A DNA stretch of 64,000 nucleotides from Smittia aterrima (GCA_033063855.1 CP093829.1:21855537-21919536); one strand, 5' to 3'; numbered from the stretch's first letter, positions 1 through 11,457 are shown. A program made the numbers and translations. Notes: a model not told the origin generated them from the sequence alone.

Positions 1-212
1 GTGTTTTAGAATTTCTTGTTTTTCGCAAACTTCTAGACGCAAGATCTTTAGCATTGTAATGAATTTATCGTTAGTTCGCTGTTTTGCAGTGATTGAAATG
101 TAAAAATATTGATCCCTTCGCGGATTCAAACAATTTTTTATTCAGTGACGTTCCAAAAGGAAAAATGCTGATTTTTGAGAATCCTCAAGCTAAATCTCTT
201 ATTTCTTTGTAG

Positions 213-1033
213 GTAAACCACGCGGAATCCGAACTGCTCGCAAACACAAAATCCACAGACGTGACCAACGTTGGGCCGACAAGGATTACAAGAAGGCTCA
301 TTTGGGTACACGCTGGAAGGCTAATCCTTTCGCTGGTGCATCTCACGCCAAGGGAATTGTCCTTGAGAAAGTGTAAGTTGATCTCTTACTCACACTTTTT
401 AGGTTTTCAGGTAGCCATGAACATTCGAATGTCCCCGCGCAGTATCTTCCTGTGAATTTGGTTCTTTTTATTCCAATCACAGGATTATACTGTGAGAGGC
501 TGTTTGACGCTCGTCGACTCTTTTGTTTACTGATTGTGAAAGCTTTTAGAATGAATGAGATTTATTTATATAATTGTTTCTTCTTCTTCAGTGGTGTTGA
601 AGCTAAGCAGCCTAACTCCGCTATCCGTAAGTGCGTTCGTGTGCAACTGATCAAGAACGGAAAGAAAATCACAGCTTTCGTTCCCCGTGATGGTTGCTTA
701 AACTACATTGAAGAGAACGATGAAGTTTTGATTGCTGGATTCGGTCGTAAAGGTCATGCCGTCGGTGACATTCCCGGAGTTAGATTTAAGGTAAGCATCG
801 GTCAATGATTGATTGAAATTCATTCTCCTGTGATGATTTAACATCTCAGAGCCAATCCCCTGACGCTTCGAGTGATTAAAACTATAGAGATTCTGATTTC
901 AATCAACAAAAGCCGCTTTCCTCTTAATCCTTGACATTGAATTAATCTAACATTTTCATTGCAGGTCGTCAAGGTTGCCAACGTCTCACTCTTGGCTTTG
1001 TACAAAGAAAAGAAGGAACGTCCACGATCATAA
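213..1033 (+). CDS. RpS23: 40S ribosomal protein S23 (uS12), 5' end outside window
   Basis: This is a small-subunit protein of the decoding centre in cytosolic ribosomes. Coding exons are 213-372, 592-790 and 965-1033 (TAA at 1031-1033). They encode G-K-P-R-G-I through K-E-R-P-R-S, co-linear with animal RpS23. The four missing bases (ATGG) would sit in an exon upstream of the window and would give exactly 143 residues, the normal length. The KQPNSA loop (592 onward) contains the proline hydroxylated in this family, and the VPRDG and GRKGHAVGDIPG segments are intact. The introns have GTAAG donors and CAG or TAG acceptors. The last intron carries a candidate snoRNA. An AATAAA lies at 1103-1108. 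The gene is convergent with the Hikeshi homologue. Identity is essentially certain. Confidence 0.97.
450..483 (+). other. Stem-loop in RpS23 intron 2
   Basis: CTGTG at the left end pairs with CACAG at the right, and an inner TTGG pairs with CCAA around an AT-rich loop. A perfect 12-bp palindrome (ACATTCGAATGT, 421-432) lies just upstream. I could not assign H and ACA boxes, so this is only a structured intron segment. Confidence 0.25.
811..904 (+). ncRNA. Candidate intronic C/D-box snoRNA in RpS23
   Basis: Inside the last RpS23 intron there is a C box GTGATGA (830-836), a D' box CTGA (860-863), a C'-like GTGATTA (872-878) and a D box CTGA (893-896). The flanks GATTGAAA (811-818) and TTTCAATC (897-904) can form an 8-bp closing stem, though it starts 11 nt away from the C box. 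The 13 nt before D' (TCAGAGCCAATCC, 846-858) are complementary to the 28S rRNA stretch GGATTGGCTCTGA as I recall it for Diptera. Snr39, U32 and U51 guide methylation in that region in yeast and human. The D'+5 rule points to a U one base 3' of the adenosine I remember being methylated, so the exact target needs checking. Confidence 0.55.
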
Positions 1034-1217
1034 GCAGCTCGTGAAAACCCAGGATCGTTCGATGATGACCCTTTTGTGAATGAAAACTTTACATCAAGTT
1101 TAAATAAAGCAAACATCGGAGCTTTAAAATCGAAAAATGCAAAACGTAAATTTTATTTCAGAGAAACAAACTTTATTTTCAGATGATAAATCGATTTGAT
1201 TGAATTCGGGCTGCAGT

Positions 1218-1871
1218 TTACTTCCAAAAGTTGGGATTCTGCTCCAGCCTTCGTTGAAAGTTATTAAACCAAGTTGTGAGCGTTGAGAGTGGAACGTAAG
1301 TCTCGCTCGGATTTGGAATCATTTGACTTTGAGAAACTGTGAAGCTTGACGCGAAGTTTACAAAATTTTCGAGCATTTTCTTCCCGAAGACATAATATGT
1401 GTTGGCATCTTGTGTACTTGTCGAGGGTGTTTGTTGGAGAACTGATGATTCCGGCTCAATTGAAATTCCAATCTGAGCGATGTGTGAAATTGAATCCGCT
1501 CCAAAATTCATCATCGACTCCTCAACTTCAATTTCATGAAGTTTCTTGAGTTGTGATATCTTAAAAATCGCTGAGGGTTTTTGATTTGAGATGTGACCGA
1601 GGTATTGCCATCGAGATGGACTGTTTGGATCGGGCCAACTCCAATAGACCGCGCTCGCAGTTCCTGCTGGCAGTGGAGAAGCTCCAGTTAAAAATATCAC
1701 TAAGTAATTAAGATTGTCCGCTTCTGGGATGTTTAATAAGAACTTTGTGTCTTCAATTTGCTGAAAATCTGAAAAGAAAAAAAAATCTCTGAGTCCCATT
1801 TTCGTTTATTTAAAGCTTTTATTTAACTTACCAGTTTGCACCAATCGACCAGAAACGATAGCTCCAAACAT
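1218..1871 (-). CDS. Hikeshi / OPI10 family Hsp70 nuclear import carrier
   Basis: Hikeshi carries Hsp70 into the nucleus during heat stress. Two exons are seen: 1832-1871 (starting ATG at 1869-1871, M-F-G-A-I-V-S-G-R-L-V-Q-T) and 1218-1768, joined by a 63-bp intron with GTAAGTTA and TTTTCAG ends. The product is 196 aa; the human protein is 197 aa. Conserved blocks are visible: SWPDPNSPSRWQYLGHISN, KPSAIFKISQLKK, AQIGISIEPES, KMLENFVNFASSFTVSQSQM and the tail NFQRRLEQNPNFWK. A second in-frame ATG lies 6 bp upstream at 1875-1877, but the family normally begins MFG. The gene is tail-to-tail with RpS23, with reverse-strand AATAAA sites near 1152 and 1172. Confidence 0.95.
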
Positions 1872-1877
1872 TGTCAT

Positions 1878-2439
1878 CTAATTTCTCTTATCAATAGTTT
1901 AAAGTAGAATTTAGTTCAGTTGGTATTTCAAGAGTATTTTTCTAAACAACAAATGCGCTTCGGCTCAAAATTATTATTCTCGAATAATCTTCCGAGCAGA
2001 CATTGAAGCAAAGACTCTTGCAAACCCCTCACCATGTCATCTCAGTTTTTCAGTTATTTTAGTTCTTCGACCGAGTTCTTTCTGTTAACACGCTTTTATG
2101 TTTTTCTCCGAATCATTAATTATTAACAAGTTAACGCAAGCCGAATTAATTACAAAATAATCTTTAGAAAACGATTAATCAACTGAATCATCTCGTTCGT
2201 CTCTTGTCAAGTGAGAACACCGACGAATGAAATAAATTATTGTGCAGCTGCCTTCGACATTTGTTGTGGTTCAATTGCAGTTTTTCACAAAGAGAAATAA
2301 GAGAGTTCAGATAGTGGCTGCTGGAAATTATCTAATATCGCATTATCCAAAGCTTTGGCGACTTAAATCAGCAAAACATAAAAAATTTATGCAACAAAAT
2401 ATTTTCTTCGTGTGCTCGGCGAATCGAGACGAAAATAGT
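1878..2439. other. Intergenic, probable promoter region
   Basis: This is the region between the Hikeshi start and the candidate first exon of the + strand coiled-coil gene. It is AT-rich. Short open frames here have no recognisable similarity or codon structure. A divergent promoter is likely by position only. Confidence 0.4.
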
Positions 2440-2624
2440 TAATTTAATTTAAGTGAGAGTAACACAGAGTTGTCGTAATTAACCACGAAAGGTTTTAGTG
2501 TAACTTCAACTCCATAACAAAGAGAAATAAAGAAAACAAAACGAGAAAATCGCTGGGATTACGAAAACATCAAGAAAATCGATAATAGTGCAACAAATCG
2601 CTTTTCATCGTCGTCAGAGAAGAG
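2440..2624 (+). other. Candidate untranslated first exon
   Basis: An A-rich stretch with 5'-UTR-like composition ends in AGAAGAG followed by a near-consensus donor GTGAGTGCG at 2625. No supported coding frame crosses it. By position and strand it could be the first exon of the coiled-coil gene whose coding begins at 26780. The 5' boundary is a guess. Confidence 0.3.
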
Positions 2625-5600
2625 GTGAGTGCGTTGGTAGATAAGAATCAGAATCCTTGGGATTTGCGCATAGTCTCTGCGGTTATCCTTCATTTGCATG
2701 AGCAGAAGTTCAAGTAGTTCAACTGCGAAGGAGTAAACTGCAAAGAATTTCATTGCAAAAAACTGAGACAAAGTAGTTCACCGATGAATGATAACAAGCT
2801 CCACACTTTCCCCCTTTTACGATTGACTAATAAGATATTAACGATCGTTTCCACAATAAACCGGCTTTTTTGCTCCAGTAAAAACATAAATGCAATTGAT
2901 TGTTCGTTTGGAAATGTTCGGCAAACAAAACGACAAAATAAGTGGGAAGGGGAAGTTAGACTTCAATGAGAGTCCCTGTTAAACATTCAAACCATTTTAT
3001 CTTCACATAACTTACGAATAGTCCCTCAAGCATTAATCGACAAATCAAGCCAATCAACATAAGGAAACATTTTACTTTCTCTAACCAGATCGTTGCTTAA
3101 GCTCCGATTAATGCAAAACATTCAACTCTCGATGAATTCTATTATGATGAGCAGTGACCAAACGAAGTGAAAATATTAATTTAGAAAACGCTCGTTTGTT
3201 TCGAGAGCGAAATGAAAATATTTTGGCAGTTTCTGCGAAAATGTTTCAACAACAAATCTCTCGATGCTTGTTCAGTTCATTGAACTTGACAGCAGCCAGT
3301 TTAACGGAAAAAACGTTTTGTATCCATTCGAGTGATAAGACAATTCAATGCGAGATCAAACAGTAAAAAGTTTCCTCGGTAACATGTGTCGTCGTTGCGT
3401 GGAGCAATTTCGGGTTCGGGGAAGCAGCAGAAGGCAGCAACGTTACAGTTTTGAAAAGAATTTACGATCGCTTTTATAACTCTTTTATGTGAAAAGTCGA
3501 TGAGAAGTCAGTGCATCTTATCTTCCGAGTCTTTATATGCTCAATAATGGGTTGCGAGCTATGCGCGTCGTTGTTCTCTTGACGATGATTTGTTTACGTT
3601 TAACAGTTTTATCTGTTTAATGAAACTTTGTTGGTTTTGCTCTTGGATGTGAAAACAAATTTGAGGAGAAATTCTCTTTCGAGTCGCTTCTAACATTGAA
3701 ACTTCTTGATATTCACAACATGCACGCTTTAAAAATAGAAAAGAATTTTCACTCATGCAGAACGACAACGGGCGATTGAAGTCATGAGATGATTTCGAGA
3801 CGGAAAACGACTCCGAAGCATTGTCGTACAAGTAATTCAATTAGAGAACTACACACTCGTATTTCTCTGTGACGGACATGACGATGCTCAAGTGTTAATT
3901 GCATAGGTTGGCTCGCGATTGTTTATTTATAAATCGAGAGAGAGCGACACATGAGAACGCAGCAGAATGTTTAGGAGAAATGCGACTTGAGATTGAAAAT
4001 AGATTCGAAACATGTGAAAAGTTTATTTCGAATCGCTTGGAGTCTTGGAACGTGAACGGTTCGATGTCATGTCGGATCGTTTTCACGGATTTTCCATCTC
4101 ATTGACGATCTTATTAACGGCTTTCCCCCATCACGCACCTGAATCTCATTCACGGAAACAAACCTGTCACGTGGCATTAAGCAGTAAGCATCGCTGATTA
4201 TATCGACGAAATCCCTGAGTGAACAATTTGTCTTTCTAAGATTTCCCTTTCGATTTACGACGAGATCGTTTTGTCACAACAATAATGAATTGCGGACATG
4301 GGAATGAGGGAATCGACAATAGTAAACAAAACCAAATCAATGGATTGAGCTTAAAAATAAACAGAACACGACCTGAACACATTTCTTTTCCTCCATTCCG
4401 CGAAATCGTTTTGTAACAGAAAATTGCTTCTTGATCTGAAAGTGTCGTGGTAAATTGAGTTAAAACGACATGACAGTTGTTCTCTCATCGATTGATTGAC
4501 AGCTATGCTGATGTAGAAATTCAAATGTAAGCAAATTTTTGGTCGCGCCTCCTTGGGAAACTCACAAATCTATTTTTGATTGCTTCATCAACTTCGGGCT
4601 GTTATTTGCATAATTTCAATTCAAGTCCGAAAAGTTTTTTCACACTCAAATTACCAACATCGATTGTTCTTTTTGTTTTGAGTTGTTCGGCATCTTCTCG
4701 TGGAGTAATCGACTTGTTTTTTTTTCCAGAAACGCATAAAATCTCGGGGGAGCCATTAGCGTTCTCAAGCATCGCTTAATTAAATGTAAATGGATTTCCC
4801 ATTGCAATAAAGAATCCGCGAGTAACGGAAAACGATTATTAACTCGAGAATGGTCTTAGAGTTCTAAGAAGAATTTTCTCTCGCTTAGCCTCGATTCAGT
4901 TCTCACGATCGACCCGAAAATGTATGTCACGCAAGCTCCATTAAAGCGTAGAATCTGTTGCTGATAAAGTTATTTTATTGACCAATTCACTCTTGACATT
5001 GTCAATGAGCCGTGGTCGTCGATTCTCTCGTTTATTTTCGACTCTTTTTGTGTTTCGACTGCGCTTCGTTTAAAACATTATCGTTACTTAATTGACCTTC
5101 GATCGCGAGTATTGAAACTTTTTGGCGATTTAGATACAAACCGTGATTTCATCTCTTCATTGTTGTCGCTGGTATTCCAATGATCCGCTTATTGTCCGAA
5201 AAAAAGCTTTTATTGAGCACCGAGCGAGATCATAACAATCGCTTGGGGTTCGGCGAAGTTTATCGCTTCAACTATTTGTTATCGATGACCTTTCTCAAAT
5301 CGCTTCCTGTTCTCTTTCTACTGACTCCAACATGCAATGATCTCGATTGTTGTAGAAGTGATTTGTTTGCCATTTGAAAATAGTGAGAGCTTAGTTTTTA
5401 TTTGCGCTGCAGGATTGTGGTGAAAAAGAGTGAAAAACATTAAATTAAATTATCTTCACTTCTTCTTCGAAGCATACGAAATTGATTCTCGACGTGACTG
5501 ATTCCTTGGAGAGAGAACTTTTCAGATAAGCGATGTGTGAATGTTTTTCTTATCAAGTGGAAGCTTTCGAGCTAAATTTATCAAAATGAGTTTTCTGTGT

Positions 5601-7459
5601 GGGCGAGAATTGGAAAGCTTCGCTTCACTCGACAAGCTCATAAAATGATGGATTTCCATGAACGATGTGTGAACTTGAAAAGAAAACAATTCTCCAGACG
5701 TTGATCGAGAGGTTCATTGTTCACCGCCGGTCGTTGCTTTAATTTAAATCTTTGCCAAGTTATAAAAATGGCCAAATAAGGAAAAGCCACTATCGTAGGT
5801 GGTTTCGTCTGAATGGCACACAAAAGAGAGAGTTTCGTGAATTAACAATTAAATTAAAAGAATATTAAAAGCAATTTGAATTTAGTTTCGTTGACATCTG
5901 CTAATGACACCATTGAGAGACGAAATTCCTTTTTTGCTGCGGTTATCCAACTTTAATTCAAAGTTTAGAGTGCTGTTGGGACTTGTTATGGCTGGAAGTG
6001 ACTCAGCAACGTTTAATTGTCTTTGTCCGGCGAAGTCTCTCAAGAGCTTTGCTCTCTAGAAGGAAAGCGGAGAAAGAAGTTTACAATTTCCTTTCAGAGA
6101 CACTCGCAAACTCGATTAAATTCAATTAATCTTTTGTCGCTCCTGACTCGGAGATTTAGCTTCAAAAAACTCTTCATTGCATAATTCTCTTAAACGGGTC
6201 TTGCAAGAAGCGTAACCGTTTCGATTCAGTTGTTCGAGAGCACAATAATCTGTTGAATGATTTCTTCGTAAATCGATAGCTGCAATGATTGAAGTGAAAC
6301 TCTCGAAATTCTATTGTCACATGAAATACGAGAGGCGAAAACTCAATTAAAGATCGTGCAGCATCAAATTTCTTTCATCACATCGTGGCAATATAAGGGC
6401 GCGTGATTCATCTGCGAGAGGACATTTCACATTCTCCCTGAGCATGCATAATATCCCTTTCAAGTTTCAGCGAAATCATCGGCTGCTCCTGCGTGCTAAC
6501 GATGCGCCGACTTTCATTTCACACCACGACTCTCATTTCCCCGCAGAGAAGGTCGGCGAATGTTTATTTTTACTGTTGAAATGAATTATGCATCTAATGT
6601 CGTTGAACACGTTGCGTCCCGGGGCAAGAAGAGGATGATAAAAGCAGTTTGTAAACGTAGACATAATTGAAATAATAATTTCATTCTTCATTCTTCACTC
6701 TCCAACCAAGCTAAACACGATGATTTCGTTTGGCATTTAAAATGTACATGTTGGGATTTTATGAAGCTGCTTTTGTTATGAGAGATACACAAGTGAAGAT
6801 AAATTTTTGATGCTGATATTTCATGAAGGGAGAGAACTTTTATGACCCGACTGCAACGTTGCCATTTATGTTTTTCGAGGGCCCAGCGAAATTGTGCCAT
6901 AAAAACTTTTCTTCAATGGAAGAATTAAATCAAATTGAATTGAGAGACTTGCTTTTTATGAAAATGATGAATTAAATTTAAAGACTTGAAGTAATTTAAC
7001 AAGAAAATCTCTCTTAATCGTCGTACAAGCGTCTTAGCTCAAATCATCATTTAATACTCTCAAGACTCAACAATCAATCCCGTTGGTTCGTTAACATTTT
7101 AATTAAACGACCACAGAGAGAAGGAAAACACAAAAGCGCGGCGATGATGCTTCGATGTTTGTTACAACACGATGACCTTTCAAGGTATTCCAGAATCTCT
7201 CCGGTAAAGTGAAGTGTTGAGCAACGATTTGATGGAATTTTTCGTCTTTCTTTATCCGTTCGTTCAGCTTTAACAAGTGTGCATAATCAGGCTTTGACTC
7301 GTCTGTCGAAAGTGTTTTTTGTTCTCGAACATGTAAAATGAATTAAATTTCTCTCTCGTTCCAGAGAACTCTCATTTAAATAAAGACAGCAGTAGCTTCG
7401 ATTTAATTAAACCGTAGCGTTGTGCAATCGTAGACTAAATCTCTTCTTTCTGTTTCCAG
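2625..7459. other. Noncoding, probable large intron
   Basis: No gene, tRNA or repeat could be supported on either strand. Open frames are short, lack good splice partners and show no family motifs. Confidence 0.45.
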
Positions 7460-7511
7460 ACTTTCGTTTACGGAACGCTCACAAGACAAAACCACAACAT
7501 TCTGACTTATG
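7460..7511 (+). other. Candidate untranslated internal exon
   Basis: A 52-nt segment is preceded by CTGTTTCCAG and followed by GTGAGTTC, both good splice signals. If spliced to 26723, its terminal ATG would open a short upstream frame (M-I-N-Y-A-K-S-L-K-R-L-T-T-stop) ending just before the main start codon at 26780. Only the splice signals support it. Confidence 0.25.
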
Positions 7512-8411
7512 GTGAGTTCAAGTCTCTCAACGGTAATCTCAATGCAGCAATAATTCAATCGCCTTAAATAGAAAGTGCTTCGATTCCGAAACGTGAAATT
7601 GCTATTTTCCTATTCAAGCCTCGTTTGCTTTTACTTCTCGGCTTCTAAATCTGTCGCAAGAAAGTCAAGCGCGAAATTAGTTCAATAGGAAACTTTGAAA
7701 GAATGGGGAAACTAAAGCAAGCAAAAAAAAACTTTCGATTCCTCGTAATTGGAAGCTCTCCTACTTGTGAATGTGAGAAAACTGTCATTGAAATAACGTT
7801 AAGCTGAATGGGAATTGTACAAGAAGCCTTCATCATTAATTACCATCGCTCACACCAAAGAAAAACAAAGGGGAGACCTTCATCATCAGAGCAGAGGCTT
7901 AAGTAATTAGCAATCATGAATTTTATGACGACAATCTTCACACGTTTTCAGATTGTTCTTTAATTACTCGCGGTTTTACGAATGTGACACTCGAGTGAGT
8001 TCGACGTTCTTGCTAACATTCATTTCCATACTTCGCTTTATATTGTCATGACAATTTAATTTAATGGGAAAATGGAAACGAGTGGCGACGTAAAGTTATC
8101 GCAAACTAATATTCGCCGCGAGGAAAACAATAACAGAAGCGAGCGGACGAAAACAAAAACTTTTCTAATGCGTTATGTAAACGAAGCTGCGAACGAGTGT
8201 AATTATTGTTCGTTTTGTTGGGAATCAGTAAAGCTCCGCTTAGCCGAGGGAAAAAAGAGTTGTGCAAATAGTAAACAATTTAAAAGGAAATTCAAAAGCG
8301 TCGAAACGAGCGCGCGTGATGGTTCACAATCTCGGAGAGACCGCGATAATTTTTGAATTCATGCTTCAATGGATTTTCAAATTGACAAATTACATTTCGC
8401 AAAGTGAGGCT
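7512..8411. other. Noncoding, probable intron
   Basis: I see nothing I can name here. A 94-codon ATG frame at 8072-8356 has no recognisable domain, and its composition is like the flanks. Confidence 0.4.
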
Positions 8412-8620
8412 TTATTATGAAACACTCTTTACTCTTTGAATATCACGAGAAGACTGCGGTAGAATTATAAACTTTTGAAAAATGATCGTCTCTTAAGATT
8501 CAGGGATGAGCAATATTATTGACAAAATGCGTTTTATTGTAAAGGTCATGGAATGAAATCAGAAAAGGAATCGCCGCGGCGAGCAATAAATTTAAATAAA
8601 ACAAACAAGCGGCTTTAGCT
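8412..8620 (-). repeat. Orphan promoter copy of the secreted-peptide array
   Basis: This block resembles the 5' flank of the peptide gene at 17057-17527 (about 17536-17750). Shared stretches include TTTAC-CTTTGA-TATCAC-AGAAGACTGC, AAGATTCAGGGAT, ATGC-TTATATTGTAAAG and an AAATAAAACAAA run. No matching coding region remains to its left. It therefore looks like what is left of a deleted array member at the outer edge of the cluster. Confidence 0.6.
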
Positions 8621-8758
8621 ATTGAGTCGTTTCTTCGCTGTCGCTCCTAAACTTGAATGAATTGAACGTGAAACATGAAACCAGCGAGAACTCTTAATTT
8701 AAGACATTTAAATCTTTATTAAAAGTTTCATCACTTGTCGAATAAAACAGAAATCTAA

Positions 8759-9211
8759 TTATCTACCTATGCCACAAAGTGACTTAATGCAATCCGGGTT
8801 TAAGCCAAAATCAGTTCCAAATCCTGCAGCACCTGCAAGACCTGTAGGAGGCGGAGAAAGAGCATTTATGTCGGGTGGTGAAATATCTGTTTCCGGATGT
8901 GTCGGGAATTGATTTGTTTCATCCAAGTTTATCTCAACTCCATTGCTCTTGACGAATTCTCCGGAAAATCTCGTTCCACTTTCATCTCTAAAATCGAAAT
9001 TTCCTTGATTACGTCCTTGATCAAGAGTTAAGTCTAGAATCAAGCGAAGGAAGCTTAATGGCAATTGAGCATTAGGTGTGTAGCCAGCTGGTGCACACTC
9101 AATCAAAATCACCGACACTGATGTCAACACGAGAATCTTAAAAAGAACAAATTGAAATTAAATTCACAAATATTCGAATTTATTAAAGTTACTCATCACT
9201 TGTAAGAACAT
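8759..9211 (-). CDS. Secreted peptide array, member A (long type)
   Basis: The family is unrecognised. Exons are 9200-9211 (12 nt, M-F-L-Q) and 8759-9136, with a 63-bp intron, giving 129 aa. A signal peptide spans roughly residues 1-18 (M-F-L-Q-I-L-V-L-T-S-V-S-V-I-L-I-E-C-A). Next come a Leu-rich pro-like stretch and the long-type domain (N-F-D-F-R-D-E-S-G-T-R-F-S-G-E-F), then a Pro/Gly/Ala-rich linker and the ending C-I-K-S-L-C-G-I-G-R. The first exon is chosen because the second has no suitable ATG and the 12-nt exon is conserved across the array. A TATA-like ATTTATA (complement strand) sits at 9271-9277 and the palindromic box at 9341-9358. A secreted effector or peptide hormone are both possible. 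Confidence 0.8.
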
Positions 9212-9340
9212 TTTCGCTTTACACTTCAAAATCTATAAGAAGACTAGAAGACTATGCGAAAATCTAAAGAATTTATAACTTCGGGAACGCTTCACAAGGA
9301 AATGAATCTCAGTAATTCTTCCTCGAGGTCGCGAGATGAT

Positions 9341-9358
9341 CATCAAAACGTGTTAATC
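9341..9358 (-). promoter_or_regulatory. Palindromic box, gene A (variant)
   Basis: A variant of the shared box GATCAAAACGTGTTGATC, 64 bp upstream of the TATA-like element of gene A. It differs at two positions. Confidence 0.45.
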
Positions 9359-9567
9359 GAGTTTAGTTTTTGCGGTTCTTGGCACGATTAAATAGTCAAA
9401 TATTTGCTGCGAAACATGAGATTGATTTCAAGTTCAATGTTTAGTTTATTTCTGCGGATGAATTTTTTTTTTCATGAACTGAAGAGCTGTGTGAATATTT
9501 TAATCAAGACATTGTCGTCTTCATTAAAAGTTTAAATGATTAGCGAAACAAATAAAATTTATTCTCT

Positions 9568-9906
9568 CTAGCCACAAATTGAAGCAATGCATGCTGCGCT
9601 TAATTCAGAATCATCACCAGGTTTAATATTAGGACGATGAGTAGTTGCGTACTTAGGAGTAGTAATAGGAGTAACATTTATTTCGGTTAGTCTTCGATTC
9701 CGTAGTGTTAGGTCGCGTCCTTGATCTTGAAGCATTGACTCAAAAATGGAGTGAAGGAAGCTTAATGGCAATTGATCGTTTTCCGCTGGTGCACACTCGA
9801 GCAAAGTGATGGACACTGCTGTCAATACGAGAATCTTAAAAACAAAATAAACTTAGGTCTACAAATATTCGATTTAATTAAAATTATCCATCACTTGTAA
9901 GAACAT
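9568..9906 (-). CDS. Secreted peptide array, member B (short, furin type)
   Basis: Exons are 9895-9906 (M-F-L-Q) and 9568-9834 with a 60-bp intron, giving 92 aa. It has the shared signal peptide, an acidic/Leu-rich propeptide, and the basic site R-N-R-R at residues 49-52, which fits the furin consensus R-x-R-R. Cutting there would release a 40-residue Thr/Pro-containing tail that ends C-I-A-S-I-C-G. The final Gly is a possible amide donor. A TATA-like element is at 9966-9972 and the perfect shared box at 10030-10047. The last 20 or so codons are nearly identical to member F, suggesting recent exchange. Function is unknown; a secreted defence peptide is the simplest guess. Confidence 0.82.
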
Positions 9907-10029
9907 TTTATCTTTTCACTTGAAAATCCAAAAGAAGACTAAAAGCTTTTACGAAAATCTATAGAATTTATAACTCAGCGAACGCTTCACTAAATGACGT
10001 TTAAAAGTTCTTCGTGGTCGCGAATGGAT

Positions 10030-10047
10030 GATCAAAACGTGTTGATC
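10030..10047 (-). promoter_or_regulatory. Palindromic box, gene B
   Basis: GATCAAAACGTGTTGATC has arms GATCAA/TTGATC around AACGTG, with a single mismatch to a full 18-bp palindrome. It lies 58 bp upstream of the gene B TATA-like element. The same box at similar spacing is found in other array members. Confidence 0.5.
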
Positions 10048-10324
10048 GAGTTTAGTTAAAGAGATTGAAAGAATTTTTCTATTTTTTTCTGAATATTTGA
10101 GTTCTTATTTAAATGAGTGAATCAAATCCGCTGAAATTTTATTCTTAATTTTTTATACGTGAGAATTGCACGTGAAACAAGAAGCAAGAAAAAACTGTGA
10201 ATATTTGATTCAATACTTTGTCGTCTTTATTAAAAGTTTTAGCAATGGACGAAATATAAAGACAACAAATTTTCATCCACAGCCACCAACAAGTGACCTA
10301 ATGCAGGCATCGCTTGATTTAGAA

Positions 10325-10673
10325 TCAGAAGTAGGGGGGAAATTCAGGATGAGGAACTTCTTCGTTCAAGTATTCGCTCAAGTCTATCTTTTCACCATTG
10401 CTCCTTAAGAAATCCACAGAAAATTGCTTTCCACTTTCATCTTTAAAATCAAAACTTCCTTGATCTTGTCCAAGTTCTTCATGAAGCGTTGCTTCTAAAA
10501 TCTCGTTAAGCAAGGGCAGTTTATCACGTCCAAAAAACGTAGCCGGTGCAGACTCAATCAAAATGATGGACATTGATATCAACACGAGAATCTTAAAAAA
10601 CAAAATAAACTTAAGTACACAAATATTCGATTTTATTTAAATTATCCATCACTTGTAGACGATTGAGAGACAT
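10325..10673 (-). CDS. Secreted peptide array, member C (long type, frameshifted tail)
   Basis: Exons are 10653-10673 (21 nt, M-S-L-N-R-L-Q) and 10325-10591, giving 95 aa as read. It has a signal peptide, a pro-like segment and the long-type domain (S-F-D-F-K-D-E-S-G-K-Q-F-S-V-D-F). The frame ends P-E-F-P-P-Y-F just after a run of six C. Beyond the stop, the neighbouring frame continues (down to about 10272) with a family-like tail containing two cysteines and ending C-G. A one-base length change in the C run therefore removes the conserved ending. No TATAAA is seen where other members have one. This may be a pseudogene, an allele, or an assembly error. Confidence 0.65.
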
Positions 10674-10784
10674 TTTATCTTTTCACTTCTAAATCCAAAA
10701 GAAGACTAGACGCTTTGGTGAAAATCTTAAGAACTTATGCTTGAATATTTCACTCGGAAATAAATGTCACCAATTCTTTTTGAT

Positions 10785-10802
10785 CGTCAAAACGTGTTGA
10801 TC
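10785..10802 (-). promoter_or_regulatory. Palindromic box, gene C (variant)
   Basis: CGTCAAAACGTGTTGATC differs from the array box at its left end only. It stands upstream of member C in the same orientation as in its paralogues. Confidence 0.45.
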
Positions 10803-10929
10803 GAGTTTAGTTTTTAGGTTTTGTTAAGGCAAAATTAAATGTCAAAGTTTTGTAGTGAGTAAAAATTTATCTAGTTTATCTTTCTGAATATTTAGATTCC
10901 TTTTTGAAATGAGTGAAATAAATATGAAT

Positions 10930-10995
10930 TTACTTTATTCTTTACACTTTGACTATCACAAGAACTTTTGATATAGGGACCGTGATAGGAATTTT
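10930..10995 (-). repeat. Orphan promoter copy (E-type)
   Basis: TTTACACTTTGACTATCACA and the sequence after it closely match the 5' flank of pseudogene E (12228-12290). No matching first exon follows. This is another relic of array turnover. Confidence 0.6.
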
Positions 10996-11110
10996 GCTTT
11001 TATTAAGAAGCTCAAGCTAAAGCTACTAATATTTATTCGCTTGACTGAAGAACGTATCATCTTTATTGATTAAAATCAACGATTGGTGATACAAACAAAA
11101 TTTATCCTCT

Positions 11111-11457
11111 CTAGCCACAAAGTGAAGCAACGCATTGTACGGATAAAATGTCGTTATCTGCAGTAGGTATAATTTTAGGAGGTTGCGTAAATGCGGGTTT
11201 GGGAGGAGTATAAGTAGGATGTCTTGTATCGGTACGTCTTCGATTCCTTAGTGTTAGGTCGCGTTCTTGATCTTGAAGCCTTGACTCAAAAATGGAGTGA
11301 AGGAAGCCTAATGGCATATGCTCTTCATCGTTTGCCGCAGGTGCACACTCGAGCAACGTGATGGACACTGCTGTCAAAACGAGAATCTTAAAAAAAAATT
11401 AAATTAGGTCCACAAATGTTTGATTTAATTAAAATTATCCATCACTTGTAAGAACAT
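11111..11457 (-). CDS. Secreted peptide array, member D (short, furin type)
   Basis: Exons are 11446-11457 (M-F-L-Q) and 11111-11386 with a 59-bp intron, giving 95 aa. A signal peptide and propeptide are followed by R-N-R-R (residues 51-54). The remaining 41 residues are rich in Pro and Thr and end C-V-A-S-L-C-G. A TATA-like element is at 11517-11523 and a perfect copy of the array box at 11581-11598. All parts are intact, so this should be a working gene. Family unknown. Confidence 0.82.

Noticed and set aside
2242..2442. 66-codon frame upstream of the candidate first exon
   Set aside because: Sits in a likely promoter/5' region; no similarity or splice support.
8072..8356. 94-codon ATG frame, hydrophilic
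   Set aside because: No domain, no splice partners, composition like flanking noncoding DNA and no paralogue in the window.
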